Below, piece after piece: positions 42,642 to 50,828 of a stretch of DNA of 64,000 nt. A program made the position numbers and the translations under genes. Within the stretch, counting starts at the first letter, position 1; every line of letters begins with the position of its first letter. The stretch spans positions 62,001 to 126,000 of the forward strand of contig JAAWDS010000015.1 in the NCBI GenBank assembly GCA_022793895.1. Reading direction: 5' to 3'. The notes under the pieces are model-generated. The model did no database searches. It saw nothing but the letters and a program-made list of their open reading frames with translations, and was not told the DNA's origin. Source of the DNA: Provencibacterium sp. GTDB lineage: Bacteria > Bacillota > Clostridia > Oscillospirales > Ruminococcaceae.

Positions 42642-44042
42642 ATGAGTGAACAAAAGGAACTCGACAGGCTCAACTCCGCTCGTCTTGAGGCACAGAAGGC
42701 GTCTGCCGCCCGTGAAAGGCTGCAAAAGCTGTTCGATGCGGATACCTTTGTCGAGCTGGATGCTTTTGTCAAAAACGGGACGGATGGAAGCGGCGTTGTC
42801 ACCGGATACGGCGAGATAGACGGCGCTACCCTGTTTGCGTTCTCGCAGGATGTTACCGAGCGTTCCGCGGCGGTTGGCAAGGCGCAGGCGGAAAAGATCG
42901 CCCGGCTCTATGATTTGGCGGTAAAAACGGGCGCGCCGGTCGTCGGTATTTATGACTCCAAGGGCGCGGATATTGCCGGAGGCAACGAGACGCTCGCCGC
43001 CTATTCCAAAATATTGGAAAAGGCCGCCGGCCTTTCCGGCGTTGTTCCGCAGATTGCCCTGGTGCTGGGCACCTGCGCGGGTCTCGGCGCGCTGGCTGCC
43101 TGCGCCGCTGATTTTGTCGTGATGGGCGGCAAGGCGGAGCTGTTCCTCACCCCGCCCGCCGTTGCCGGCGATCGCTCTGATTACGGCAACGCGAAGGCGG
43201 CGCTGGCTTCGGGCGTCGCACAGCTGATCTGCGAGGATGAGGAGAAGGCTATCGCCTCGGTCCGCAAGCTGGTCTCGCTGCTGCCGGAGAACAATCTTTC
43301 CGCGGCGGCTACCTTCGACTTTGCGCCCCCCTCGGATACCTCGGTACTTACCGGCATTCTGGACAAGCTCGATGAGGCGTCGCTCTGCGACATCGACCGG
43401 GCCATTGCGGACGGGGAGAGCTTCCTGCTCCTTTCGCACGGCTTCGGCAAGGGCGCGCACACGGCGTTCGCCACCCTGGGCGGCACGACGGTCGGCATGG
43501 TGAACACCCGCGGCGAGCTGGATCACGACGGCGCGGCCCGCATTGCCCGCTTTGTTTCGGTCTGCGACAGCTTCCAGATCCCGGTTGTCACGCTGATTAA
43601 CACCGAAGGCGTGAAGGCCAGCGGCGCGGACGAGCTGGCCGGCGCTGTGCGCGACATGGCGCGGCTGGCACACGTCTATGCCGAGGCGACCACCCCGAAG
43701 GTAGCGGTTGTCACCGGCAGCGCCATCGGCAGCGCCTATGTGGCGCTCGCAAACGCCGATGCCGTCTATGCCTGGCCGGGCGCTGTGATCAGCGCGATGC
43801 CGGTTGCGGCGGCCGTCGCCTTCCTGGAAGGGGACAAGATCACCAAGGATCACACCCGCGAGCAGGTGGAAGCGGAATACCGCGAGGGAGCGGGTTCGGC
43901 CTACCGGGCGGCGGAGGGCGGCTTTGTGCAGGATATCATCACGCCCGCCGCAACGCGCGATACCCTTCTGCGCGCGCTGGATATGCTGGCGAGCAAGCGC
44001 GTGAGCCGGCTGCCCAAAAAGCACGCCAACCTGCCTCTGTAA
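42642..44042 (+). CDS. Acyl-CoA-type carboxyltransferase subunit (MmdA/12S-like)
   Basis: 466 residues. Both crotonase-fold halves of a biotin-dependent carboxyltransferase are seen: N-half GVVTGYGEIDGATLFAFSQD, AAGLSGVVPQIALVLGTCAGLGALAACAADFVVM; C-half GGTTVGMVNTRGELDHDGAARIARFVSVCDSF, then SAIGSAYVALANADAVYAWPGAVISAM, and the closing KKHANLPL (family K-HGN-PL). About 40-50 residues shorter and divergent from typical MmdA (GTCAGLGA in place of GPCAGGAVY), so the acyl-CoA substrate is uncertain. ATG 42642 has GGAGG before it; the longer frame start at 42393 precedes the promoter. First of three genes with the biotin carrier and an OadA-like subunit. Confidence 0.88.
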   Translation: MSEQKELDRLNSARLEAQKASAARERLQKLFDADTFVELDAFVKNGTDGSGVVTGYGEIDGATLFAFSQDVTERSAAVGKAQAEKIARLYDLAVKTGAPVVGIYDSKGADIAGGNETLAAYSKILEKAAGLSGVVPQIALVLGTCAGLGALAACAADFVVMGGKAELFLTPPAVAGDRSDYGNAKAALASGVAQLICEDEEKAIASVRKLVSLLPENNLSAAATFDFAPPSDTSVLTGILDKLDEASLCDIDRAIADGESFLLLSHGFGKGAHTAFATLGGTTVGMVNTRGELDHDGAARIARFVSVCDSFQIPVVTLINTEGVKASGADELAGAVRDMARLAHVYAEATTPKVAVVTGSAIGSAYVALANADAVYAWPGAVISAMPVAAAVAFLEGDKITKDHTREQVEAEYREGAGSAYRAAEGGFVQDIITPAATRDTLLRALDMLASKRVSRLPKKHANLPL

Positions 44043-44125
44043 GCGCAGGGTCCGTCGTTTGATGCTGAGATGACGACCGGCACGGCGGGAATCCCAGCCG
44101 CGCCTCTATTATTCCAAGGAAAGGA

Positions 44126-44524
44126 ATGTCAATCATAATGAAAAGATATCAGATTACCGTAAACGGGAAGGCCTACGATGTCTCCGTTGATGAAATCGGC
44201 GCTGGCGCCGCTCCGGCGGCCGCCCCTGCTCCTGCCGCTCCGGCGCCCGCCCCTGCGGCCGCTCCGGCCGCGGCTCCTGCCCCCGCGGCGGCCCCGGCTT
44301 CTGCGGCCGGCAGCGTGAAGGTCAACGCCCCGATGCCCGGCAATATTTTGGACGTGAAGGTACAGGTCGGCGCTTCGGTGAAGCTCGGCGATCCGCTGGT
44401 CATTCTGGAAGCGATGAAGATGGAGAACGACATCGTCGCCCCGCAGGACGGAACGGTAGCCGCCATCCACGTCAAGAAGGGCGATACGGTCAACTCGAAC
44501 GATCTGCTGGTTTCGCTCAACTAA
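44126..44524 (+). CDS. Biotin carrier protein (1.3S/MmdC/GcdC-like)
   Basis: 132 residues. Carries the carboxybiotin between the two carboxyltransferase subunits. A short N-terminal strand-rich piece (YQITVNGKAYDVSVDEI) is followed by an Ala/Pro linker (about 31-62) and a biotinyl domain; Lys98 in EAMKMEND is the biotinylation site, 35 residues from the C-terminus as usual. ATG 44126 has AAGGAAAGGA just upstream; a second in-frame ATG is at 44138. 83 bases after the carboxyltransferase gene and 37 bases before the OadA-like gene. Confidence 0.95.
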   Translation: MSIIMKRYQITVNGKAYDVSVDEIGAGAAPAAAPAPAAPAPAPAAAPAAAPAPAAAPASAAGSVKVNAPMPGNILDVKVQVGASVKLGDPLVILEAMKMENDIVAPQDGTVAAIHVKKGDTVNSNDLLVSLN

Positions 44525-44561
44525 ACCGGGCATAGCTCAGATAGAAAGGGGTTACTCGTAA

Positions 44562-45962
44562 ATGGGTAAACTAAAAATAACCGAGACCATTCTGCGTGAC
44601 GCCCATCAGTCGATGATTGCAACGCGCATGTCGCTGGATGACATGCTGCCCATGCTGAAGCCGCTGGACGAGTGCGGCTTCTACTCCTGCGAGGTATGGG
44701 GCGGCGCAACCTTCGACGCCTGCATCCGTTTTTTGGATGAGGATCCGTGGGAAAGGCTGCGCACCATCCGCAAGAACATGCCCAACACCAAGCTGCAAAT
44801 GCTTTTCCGCGGTCAGAACATGTTGGGCTACCGTCACTATGCCGACGACGTCGTTGAATATTTCGTTCAGAAATCGGCGGCGAACGGCATTGACATCGTT
44901 CGCGTTTTCGATGCGCTCAACGATGTGCGCAACCTGCAAACCGCTATTAAAGCCTGCAAAAAGGAGAAGGTCCATCTCCAGGCTTGCATTTCCTACACCT
45001 TCAGCCCGGTGCATAGCATCGAGGCGTTTGTGGATCTGGCCAAGCAGTTTGAAGAGGCGGGCGCCGATTCGATCTGCATTAAGGACATGGCCGCCCTCAT
45101 CACCCCCTATAAGGCGGAGGAGCTGGTCCGCGAGCTGAAGAAGAATGTGAAAATCCCGGTCCAGCTGCACACCCACTACACCTCCGGCCTGGCCTCGATG
45201 GCGATCCTCAAGGCGGCGGAGGCAGGCGTGGATATGGTGGATACCGCTATCTCCCCGCTCGCGCTGGGCACCTCCCATGCGCCGACCGAGTCGATTGTCG
45301 CCGCCTTCCAGGGCACGCCCTATGACACCGGCTTGGATCTGAACAAGCTGAACGTTGTGCGCGAATACGTCGCCACGCTGCGCGAGAAGTACCTCAAGAA
45401 CGGCCTGCTCAACCCGAAGGTGTTGGGCGTGGACGCCAACACGCTGCTCTACCAGGTTCCGGGCGGCATGCTCTCCAACCTCATTTCCCAGCTCAAGCAG
45501 GCGGGGAAGGAGGATCAGTTCGATGCAGTGCTGCAAGAGGTTCCGCGCGTGCGCAAGGACTCCGGCTATCCGCCGCTCGTTACCCCCACCTCTCAGATTG
45601 TCGGCACCCAGGCGGTGTTCAACGTCATTATGGGCGAGCGCTATAAGATGATCACCAAGGAATTCAAGGGCCTCGTCCGCGGCGAATATGGCCGCACGCC
45701 CGCCCCGATCGATCCGGAATTCCGCAAAAAGATCATCGGCGACGAGAAGCCGATCGAGTGCCGTCCGGCCGATCTTCTGGAGCCGGAGCTGGAGAAGCTG
45801 CGCGCCGAGATCCCGGCCGAATACATCGAGCAGGAAGAGGATGTGCTCACCTGGGCGCAGTTCCCGCAGGTGGCTCCCAAGTTCTTTGAGAAGCGCCAGC
45901 AGAAGAAATATGGCGTGGACGGCGATCACGCAGATAAAGAGTCGAAGGTCCATCCCGTCTAA
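44562..45962 (+). CDS. Oxaloacetate decarboxylase alpha/transcarboxylase 5S-like subunit
   Basis: 466 residues. Pyruvate/oxaloacetate carboxyltransferase. N-terminal TIM barrel of the DRE-metallolyase type: TETILRDAHQSMIATRM, CIKDMAALITPY with the Lys that is carboxylated in the family, and QLHTHYTSGLASM with the metal-binding His pair. The C-terminal conserved domain (NPKVLGVDANTLLYQVPGGMLSNLISQLKQ) completes it. No fused biotinyl domain, so it depends on the separate carrier gene. No membrane beta (OadB) or gamma subunit is in the window, which makes a soluble transcarboxylase (5S + 12S + 1.3S) at least as likely as a sodium-pumping decarboxylase. AAAGGGG precedes ATG. Confidence 0.92.
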   Translation: MGKLKITETILRDAHQSMIATRMSLDDMLPMLKPLDECGFYSCEVWGGATFDACIRFLDEDPWERLRTIRKNMPNTKLQMLFRGQNMLGYRHYADDVVEYFVQKSAANGIDIVRVFDALNDVRNLQTAIKACKKEKVHLQACISYTFSPVHSIEAFVDLAKQFEEAGADSICIKDMAALITPYKAEELVRELKKNVKIPVQLHTHYTSGLASMAILKAAEAGVDMVDTAISPLALGTSHAPTESIVAAFQGTPYDTGLDLNKLNVVREYVATLREKYLKNGLLNPKVLGVDANTLLYQVPGGMLSNLISQLKQAGKEDQFDAVLQEVPRVRKDSGYPPLVTPTSQIVGTQAVFNVIMGERYKMITKEFKGLVRGEYGRTPAPIDPEFRKKIIGDEKPIECRPADLLEPELEKLRAEIPAEYIEQEEDVLTWAQFPQVAPKFFEKRQQKKYGVDGDHADKESKVHPV

Positions 45963-45978
45963 TCACAGAGCCAAGTTT

Positions 45979-46014
45979 AAAACCCGCTGCATGGATTCCA
46001 TGCAGCGGGTTTTT
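45979..46014 (+). terminator. Terminator of the carboxyltransferase operon
   Basis: AAAACCCGCTGCATGGA pairs with TCCATGCAGCGGGTTTT, then T. Confidence 0.92.
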
Positions 46015-46036
46015 GCGGAAGCCCCGGATGTTTTTT

Positions 46037-46132
46037 AAACTATTTGTTGGCCCCGCCCCTCGCCGCTGTCGCGGCAGCCGGAACGGAGGAGCAAAAAAAG
46101 CCGCTTATGGCGGCTTTTTTTGCTTATAGAAG
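46037..46132 (-). repeat. Dispersed structured repeat, single copy
   Basis: Minus-strand match to the pnp-linked repeat: TGCCGCGACAGCGGCGAG then GGGGCCAAC, and before it an 11-bp A/T plus GCCGC hairpin (AAAAAAAGCCGC with GCGGCTTTTTTT). The loop here is GACA rather than GNRA. The 450-base gap 45963-46412 contains this unit and the operon terminator. Confidence 0.75.
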
Positions 46133-46412
46133 GCTTTTGTCCTGCCACAATAAGGAGAGAGAAGAAACTGCCCGCAGATAGGGAGAACCGGCTGCGGGCG
46201 CTTCCTCCCGAAAAACAGGCGGCGGGTTTGCCAAAGCTCCGCTTTATCCATATTCTGGTGGCTGTGCCGCCAAAAAAGAGATCGGAACGGCTTTGAAAAA
46301 ACGGAACCCGGCCTTGCAACCCTTCCTGCCGTTTGCTACAATCCTAGTGAGGGGCGGCGGCCCCGTTCCTTTCGATATTCATTCCGCCCTTGGGCGAACA
46401 GGAGGTTTTTTC

Positions 46413-46796
46413 ATGTTGGAATCCATCCCATTTCTTTGGCGCGACCGCAAGCGGGTTTGCGGCCTGCCGCTCACCTTTACCCGTTATGCGCTCTCGGAGG
46501 ACCGGCTGTTCCTTGAAACGGGGCTTCTGCATACCCGGCTGGAGGAGCTGCTGCTCTACCGGGTGCGGGACATCAGCTTAAGGGTTTCGCTCGGCCAGCG
46601 CCTGTTCCGGGTAGGGAGCGTTTTGGTGATCTCTTCTGATAAGAGCACGCCGGAGCTGGAGCTGCGCAACATCCGCCGGCCCTTTGAGGTGAAGGAGCTG
46701 CTCCACCGCCAGGTGGAAGAGATGAAAATCGCGCGCCGCCTGCGGGTGGGCGAGCTGTTGGCCGGCCAGGAAGCGGAAGAAGAGGAAGAGGATTAG
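46413..46796 (+). CDS. PH-domain protein (YdbT/bPH_2-like)
   Basis: 127 residues, no membrane segment. Strand pattern FTRYALSEDRLFLETGLLHTRLEELLLYRVRDISLRVSLGQRLFRVGSVLVIS matches the bacterial PH-like domain (bPH_2), which has the conserved RxxDI segment (YRVRDISL). The end is very acidic (EAEEEEED). Most relatives carry two TMs; this one is soluble. GGAGGTT precedes ATG 46413 at the usual distance; the longer frame start at 46293 is rejected. Its stop is four bases from the queA stop, convergent. Function unknown. Confidence 0.8.
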   Translation: MLESIPFLWRDRKRVCGLPLTFTRYALSEDRLFLETGLLHTRLEELLLYRVRDISLRVSLGQRLFRVGSVLVISSDKSTPELELRNIRRPFEVKELLHRQVEEMKIARRLRVGELLAGQEAEEEEED

Positions 46797-46800
46797 CTGT

Positions 46801-47850
46801 TCAGCGGATGAACATACAGTCGCCGAAGCTGTAAAAACGGTACTGCTCTTCCACGGCAAGACGGTAGGCGCGCATCGTTTCCTCGTAGCCTAAAAAGGCG
46901 GAGACCAGCATGATCAGCGTACTCTGCGGCAGATGGAAGTTGGTAATCAGCCCATCGAGCACCCCAAACCGGAAACCGGGATAGATAAAAATATCGGTGG
47001 AGCCCTCGCAGGGAACCACGCGGCCCTCCTGCCGGTAGACCGCCTCCAGCGTGCGGGCGCTGGTGGTCCCGACGGCGATGACCCGTCCGCCCGCCGCTTT
47101 GGTCTCTTCAATGAGGCGCGCGGTTTCCGGAGGGACGGTGTAGCGCTCGCGGTGCATTTTGTGCTGCGTCACATCGTCCACCTTGACCGGACGGAAGGTG
47201 CCAAGCCCTACATGGAGCGTGACATAGCCCAAGCGCACGCCCTTTTGCCGGAGGCTCTCCAAAAGCTCAGGGGTGAAGTGCAGCCCTGCCGTCGGCGCGG
47301 CGGCGGATCCGAGTTCTTTGGAATAAACGGTTTGATAGCGTTCGGCATCCTCCAGCTTTTCGGTGATATAGGGAGGCAGCGGCATCTGGCCGATCCGCTC
47401 AATCAGCGCGTAAAAATCCCCTTCCCAGACAAAGCGGATCAGCCGGTTGCCGCCTTCGACGGTCGCCTCTACCTTTGCGCGCAGGAGCCCGCCGCCAAAG
47501 AGAAGCTCCGCCCCATCGCGCGCCTTCTTCCCAGGCCGGACGAGTACCTCCCACAGATCCCGTTCCTTCTGCTCCAGCAGCAGGACCTCGACGGCTGCGC
47601 CCGGATTTCCTTCTGCATCCAGCCGCCGGCCATAGAGCCGCGCGGGCAGGACGCGCGAATCGTTGGCTATTAGCAGATCGCCCGGCCGCAGCTCGGCGGG
47701 CAGATCGAAAAAGCGCCGGTGACTGACCGCGCCGGTATCGCGCTCAATCACCATCATCCGCGCATGATCGCGGGGGGTAACGGGCTCCTGGGCAATCAAC
47801 TGTTCAGGGAGGCGGTAATCAAAATCGGCGGTATTCATGCTTCGGGCCAT
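46801..47850 (-). CDS. queA: S-adenosylmethionine:tRNA ribosyltransferase-isomerase
   Basis: 349 residues. Transfers and isomerises the ribosyl of SAM onto 7-aminomethyl-7-deazaguanine in tRNA, giving epoxyqueuosine. Motifs: DFDYRLPEQLIAQEP at the N-terminus, RDHARMMV, DLLIANDSRVLPARLYG, PTAGLHFTPELL near 180, HVGLGTFRPVKVDDV near 210, TTSARTLEAV, and NFHLPQSTLIMLVSAFLG near the end. The first ATG (47850) sits against AAAGGA with almost no spacing; ATG 47838 is an alternative. Other queuosine genes are absent from the window. No terminator of its own: it ends convergent with the PH-domain gene. Confidence 0.97.
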   Translation of the reverse strand: MARSMNTADFDYRLPEQLIAQEPVTPRDHARMMVIERDTGAVSHRRFFDLPAELRPGDLLIANDSRVLPARLYGRRLDAEGNPGAAVEVLLLEQKERDLWEVLVRPGKKARDGAELLFGGGLLRAKVEATVEGGNRLIRFVWEGDFYALIERIGQMPLPPYITEKLEDAERYQTVYSKELGSAAAPTAGLHFTPELLESLRQKGVRLGYVTLHVGLGTFRPVKVDDVTQHKMHRERYTVPPETARLIEETKAAGGRVIAVGTTSARTLEAVYRQEGRVVPCEGSTDIFIYPGFRFGVLDGLITNFHLPQSTLIMLVSAFLGYEETMRAYRLAVEEQYRFYSFGDCMFIR

Positions 47851-48045
47851 TCCTTTCTCTATCCAGGGCCCCGCGGGCCCCGCAAAATGGTTTTTCCCAT
47901 CCGGGTTATCAAAAGGAGGGAGCGGCCGGGCTTCTTGCCCCCGCCGCTTTTTAGAGGTTTATCCAAAAAAAACATCCTCCGCCCGTCCCCTGCATTCGCA
48001 TCCTCCAATTTCCTCCTTTTGCGCGGGACGGATGGCGGGGCGATA

Positions 48046-48074
48046 TTGACTAAACCCGCATAACATGCTAATAT
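48046..48074 (+). promoter_or_regulatory. Promoter of the lysine-biosynthesis operon
   Basis: TTGACT (48046-48051), 17 bases, TAATAT (48069-48074), immediately upstream of the lysine riboswitch. Confidence 0.85.
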
Positions 48075-48088
48075 AAAGGCTAAATAAG

Positions 48089-48278
48089 AGGATGTCAGGA
48101 TAGAGGCGCGTTTCACAAGAGTACCGCCGGGCGAGGAATGCCGGTTCCGTTTGGAAGCCTGTGGGAAAGGGTGCGACGCCGAAGGGTGTGGGGAAACGGC
48201 GTCCCCCTCTCTGGTCAGTTGTCCAAACAGGAAGTTGACTGTCATCATTGCGGTATGATGGAGAGCTATCGGTATCCA
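48089..48278 (+). ncRNA. Lysine riboswitch (L-box)
   Basis: Hallmarks in order: GATAGAGGCGCG, AAGAGTA, GGAAAGGGTGCGACGCCGAAG, split strings of the GGTCAGTTGTC/ACTGTCATC helix, and GGAGAGCTATC. The closing helix pairs GGAT and GATAG (48090-48103) with CTATC and ATCC (48266-48277). This order and the GCCGAAG and AGAGGxGCG blocks are those of the L-box, which senses lysine and turns off lysine genes; the downstream genes asd, dapA and dapB agree. A terminator hairpin follows at 48336-48357. Confidence 0.95.
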
Positions 48279-48335
48279 CGGCTCCGGCGATAGACCGGCA
48301 GGCGTGCGTTGCACTCTATTATATAGGAATGACAG

Positions 48336-48357
48336 CCGGTTTTCAACCGGTTTTTTT
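48336..48357 (+). terminator. Lysine-dependent terminator of the L-box
   Basis: CCGGTT-TTC-AACCGG followed by seven T. Short but well formed, about 58 bases beyond the aptamer, so it is the probable expression platform. The T run merges into the repeat copies that follow. Confidence 0.7.
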
Positions 48358-48630
48358 ATAGCTGCGCTATAAAAACGGGTCTAATAGCCCCGCCCCCGCC
48401 GCTCGCGCGGCAACTGGGATGGACGGCTAAAAACGCCCGCTTATGACGGCTGTTTTTATCGCCGCGCTATCAAGGTCATTCCATGGATCCTGTCTTGCCT
48501 CTGCGGCAGCCGAGGCGGAGAGCTGAACAATATCCGCCTTTGGCGGATGTTTTTTATAGCGCGGCTTTCTGAAACATCTGCCGGGGCTGTTGCCGCCCCC
48601 TTTGTTAGAGCGGGGGCCAACGGACACGGA
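48352..48630 (-). repeat. Array of dispersed structured repeats between L-box terminator and asd
   Basis: Two full and one partial unit of the pnp-type repeat, on the minus strand. Unit A (48352-48470) has the 17-base string TTGCCGCGCGAGCGGCG, identical to the first pnp unit and with GCGA loop, and the 11-bp hairpin around TATAGC-TGC-GCTATA. Unit B (48464-48562) keeps the two hairpins in degenerate form (CTCTGCGGCAGCCGAG; TCCGCCTTTGGCGGA) and ends TATAGCGCGGC. Unit C (48550-48630) is partial (GGGGGCCAACG). About 300 bases of operon leader are taken up by it. Confidence 0.75.
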
Positions 48631-48679
48631 CAGTCTAAATGCGTCCGGCCTGCATAAACTGGAGAATGAGGGATGAAAG

Positions 48680-49759
48680 ATGAGAGAGTATCAAGTAGCT
48701 GTTGTCGGAGCGACCGGAATGGTGGGCCAGCGTTTCCTTTCGCTTTTGGAGAATCATCCGTGGTTCCATGTCAAGATGCTGGCCGCCTCGGCGCGCTCGG
48801 CAGGAAAAACCTATGAGGAGGCGGTGGGCGGCCGTTGGAAAATGCCCGCTCCCATCCCCGAAGCGGTGCGCGGGCTGACCGTTTTGGACGCCGAAGCCGA
48901 TGCGGAGAAAATCGCGGGCGAGGTGGACTTCATCTTCTGCGCCGTGGATATGCCGAAGGCGGAGATCAAGGCGCTGGAGGAACGTTATGCCAAGCTCGAA
49001 TGCCCGGTTATCTCCAACAACTCGGCCAACCGCGGCGTGCCCGATGTGCCGATGATCGTCCCGGAGATTAACCCGGAGCATGCTGAAATTATCCCGTCGC
49101 AGCGCAAAAGGCTCTCCACCCGCCGCGGCTTTATTGCCGTTAAGTCCAACTGCTCGCTACAAAGCTATGTGCCCGCGCTGCACCCGCTGATGGAGTTCGG
49201 CGTGGAAAAGGTGCTGGCCTGCACCTATCAGGCGATTTCCGGCGCAGGGAAAACCTTTGAGACCTTCCCGGAGATTGTGGACAACATCATCCCCTTTATC
49301 GGCGGCGAGGAGGAAAAGAGCGAGTGCGAGCCGCTCAAGATCTGGGGCCATATCGAAAACGGGCAGATTGTAAACGCGGCCTCCCCGGCTATCACGACCC
49401 AGTGCCTGCGCGTTCCGGTTTCGGATGGGCACACGGCGGCCGTTTTCTGCTCCTTTGCCCGCAAGCCCTCCATCGAGGAAATCCGTGCGCGCTGGGCGGA
49501 TTTCAGCGGCGAGCCGCAGCGCCTAAAGCTGCCGAGCGCACCCCGGCAATTCTTACATTATTTTGAGGAGGAGAACCGCCCGCAGGCGAAGCTGGATCGC
49601 AACCTGGAGAACGGCATGGCCGTTTCGGTTGGACGGCTTCGCTCCGATACCCAATACGACTATAAATTCGTCTGCCTGTCGCACAACACGCTGCGCGGCG
49701 CGGCCGGGGGCGCCGTTTTAATGGCGGAGCTGCTGGCGGCCTACGGCTATCTGGATTAA
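48680..49759 (+). CDS. asd: Aspartate-semialdehyde dehydrogenase
   Basis: 359 residues. NADPH-dependent reduction of aspartyl-4-phosphate to the semialdehyde, a step toward lysine, DAP and threonine. N-terminal VAVVGATGMVGQRFLSLL binding fold; SNNSANRGVPDVPMIVPEIN; catalytic Cys in KSNCSLQSYVPALHPL near 157 (family SNCST); YQAISGAGKTF; His in PVSDGHTAAVF near 251. The 359-residue length and the NSANRGxPDVPxIVPEIN layout are of the archaeal/fungal-like ASADH group rather than the shorter common bacterial one. GAGGGATGAAAG precedes ATG. Lead gene of a lysine-riboswitch operon. Confidence 0.95.
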   Translation: MREYQVAVVGATGMVGQRFLSLLENHPWFHVKMLAASARSAGKTYEEAVGGRWKMPAPIPEAVRGLTVLDAEADAEKIAGEVDFIFCAVDMPKAEIKALEERYAKLECPVISNNSANRGVPDVPMIVPEINPEHAEIIPSQRKRLSTRRGFIAVKSNCSLQSYVPALHPLMEFGVEKVLACTYQAISGAGKTFETFPEIVDNIIPFIGGEEEKSECEPLKIWGHIENGQIVNAASPAITTQCLRVPVSDGHTAAVFCSFARKPSIEEIRARWADFSGEPQRLKLPSAPRQFLHYFEEENRPQAKLDRNLENGMAVSVGRLRSDTQYDYKFVCLSHNTLRGAAGGAVLMAELLAAYGYLD

Positions 49760-49839
49760 AAGCTGCGCCCGCCGCTGCGGGGCGGGCCGGACCCGCCCGA
49801 ACACCACTCCCTTCCCAAGAAAGGAATGAGCGTTGACTT

Positions 49840-50733
49840 ATGAAAAAGACCATTTTTACCGGCGCCGGCGTCGCCATTGTTACCCCCATGCGCGGGGACG
49901 GCGCGATTGATTATGAACGCCTGCGCGAGCTCATCAACCTACAGATTGCCGAGGGTACGGATGCCATTGTGATCTGTGGGACAACGGGCGAATCCTCAAC
50001 GATGAGCGATGAGGAGCACGTGCAGACCATCCGCTGCGCAGTGGAGTGCGTGCGCGGCCGGGCGCCGGTGATTGCGGGCGCGGGCAGCAATGACACCGCT
50101 TACTCCGTCTGGATGTCCAAGCAGGCTAAGGAAGCGGGAGCCGACGCCTTGCTTCAGGTGACGCCCTATTATAACAAAACCTCCCAGAAGGGGCTCATCC
50201 GGCATTTTCAAACCATCGCCGACGCGACCGATCTGCCGGTTATGCTCTACAACGTGCCCTCCCGCACCGGCATGAACCTCCTGCCGGCCGCCTTGAAGGA
50301 GCTGAGCCGCCATCCGAATATTGTCGCGGTCAAGGAAGCGTCCGGCAACATTGTGCAGATAGCGGAGATAGCGGCGGAGTGCGGCGAAGAGCTGGATATC
50401 TATTCCGGCAACGACGATCAGATCGTCCCCATCCTTTCGTTGGGCGGCAAGGGCGTGATTTCGGTGCTTTCCAATATCTGCCCGAAGCAGACGCATGATA
50501 TCTGCCGGCTGTTCTTTGAAGGGAACGTACAGGAGAGCCTGGCGTTGCAGCTGAAATATCTCCCGCTGATTAAGGCGCTCTTTTCCGATGTGAACCCCAT
50601 CCCGGTCAAAGAGGCGCTCGCCTTGATGGGCATGCCCTGCGGTCCCTGCCGCATGCCGCTGGTCGAGATGGACACCGATGGCCGGAGCCGTCTGGCGGAG
50701 ATTATGGGAGAATTGGGCTTGCTGCAAAATTAG
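49840..50733 (+). CDS. dapA: 4-hydroxy-tetrahydrodipicolinate synthase
   Basis: 297 residues. Condenses aspartate semialdehyde with pyruvate. Motifs: ICGTTGESSTMSDEEH near 42-57 (catalytic Thr pair), Tyr in TPYYNKTSQKG near 107 and Tyr in VMLYNVPSRTG near 134, Schiff-base Lys in IVAVKEASGN near 162, and GNDDQIVPILSLGGKGVISV near 187. ATG 49840 has AAAGGAATG 13 bases away, a little far. 80 bases downstream of asd. Confidence 0.97.
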   Translation: MKKTIFTGAGVAIVTPMRGDGAIDYERLRELINLQIAEGTDAIVICGTTGESSTMSDEEHVQTIRCAVECVRGRAPVIAGAGSNDTAYSVWMSKQAKEAGADALLQVTPYYNKTSQKGLIRHFQTIADATDLPVMLYNVPSRTGMNLLPAALKELSRHPNIVAVKEASGNIVQIAEIAAECGEELDIYSGNDDQIVPILSLGGKGVISVLSNICPKQTHDICRLFFEGNVQESLALQLKYLPLIKALFSDVNPIPVKEALALMGMPCGPCRMPLVEMDTDGRSRLAEIMGELGLLQN

Positions 50734-50828
50734 CCTTTGCCTTGCTTTTTTCACCGAAGAGTTGAGAGGGATCTTATCCGGCGGGGAAAGCGGACCCGTC
50801 TTCCCGGCCGGACGAAGGAGACGTTAAA

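Noticed and set aside
47859-48314. 151-codon minus-strand frame before asd
   Set aside because: It lies antisense to the lysine riboswitch, whose conserved blocks explain the sequence.
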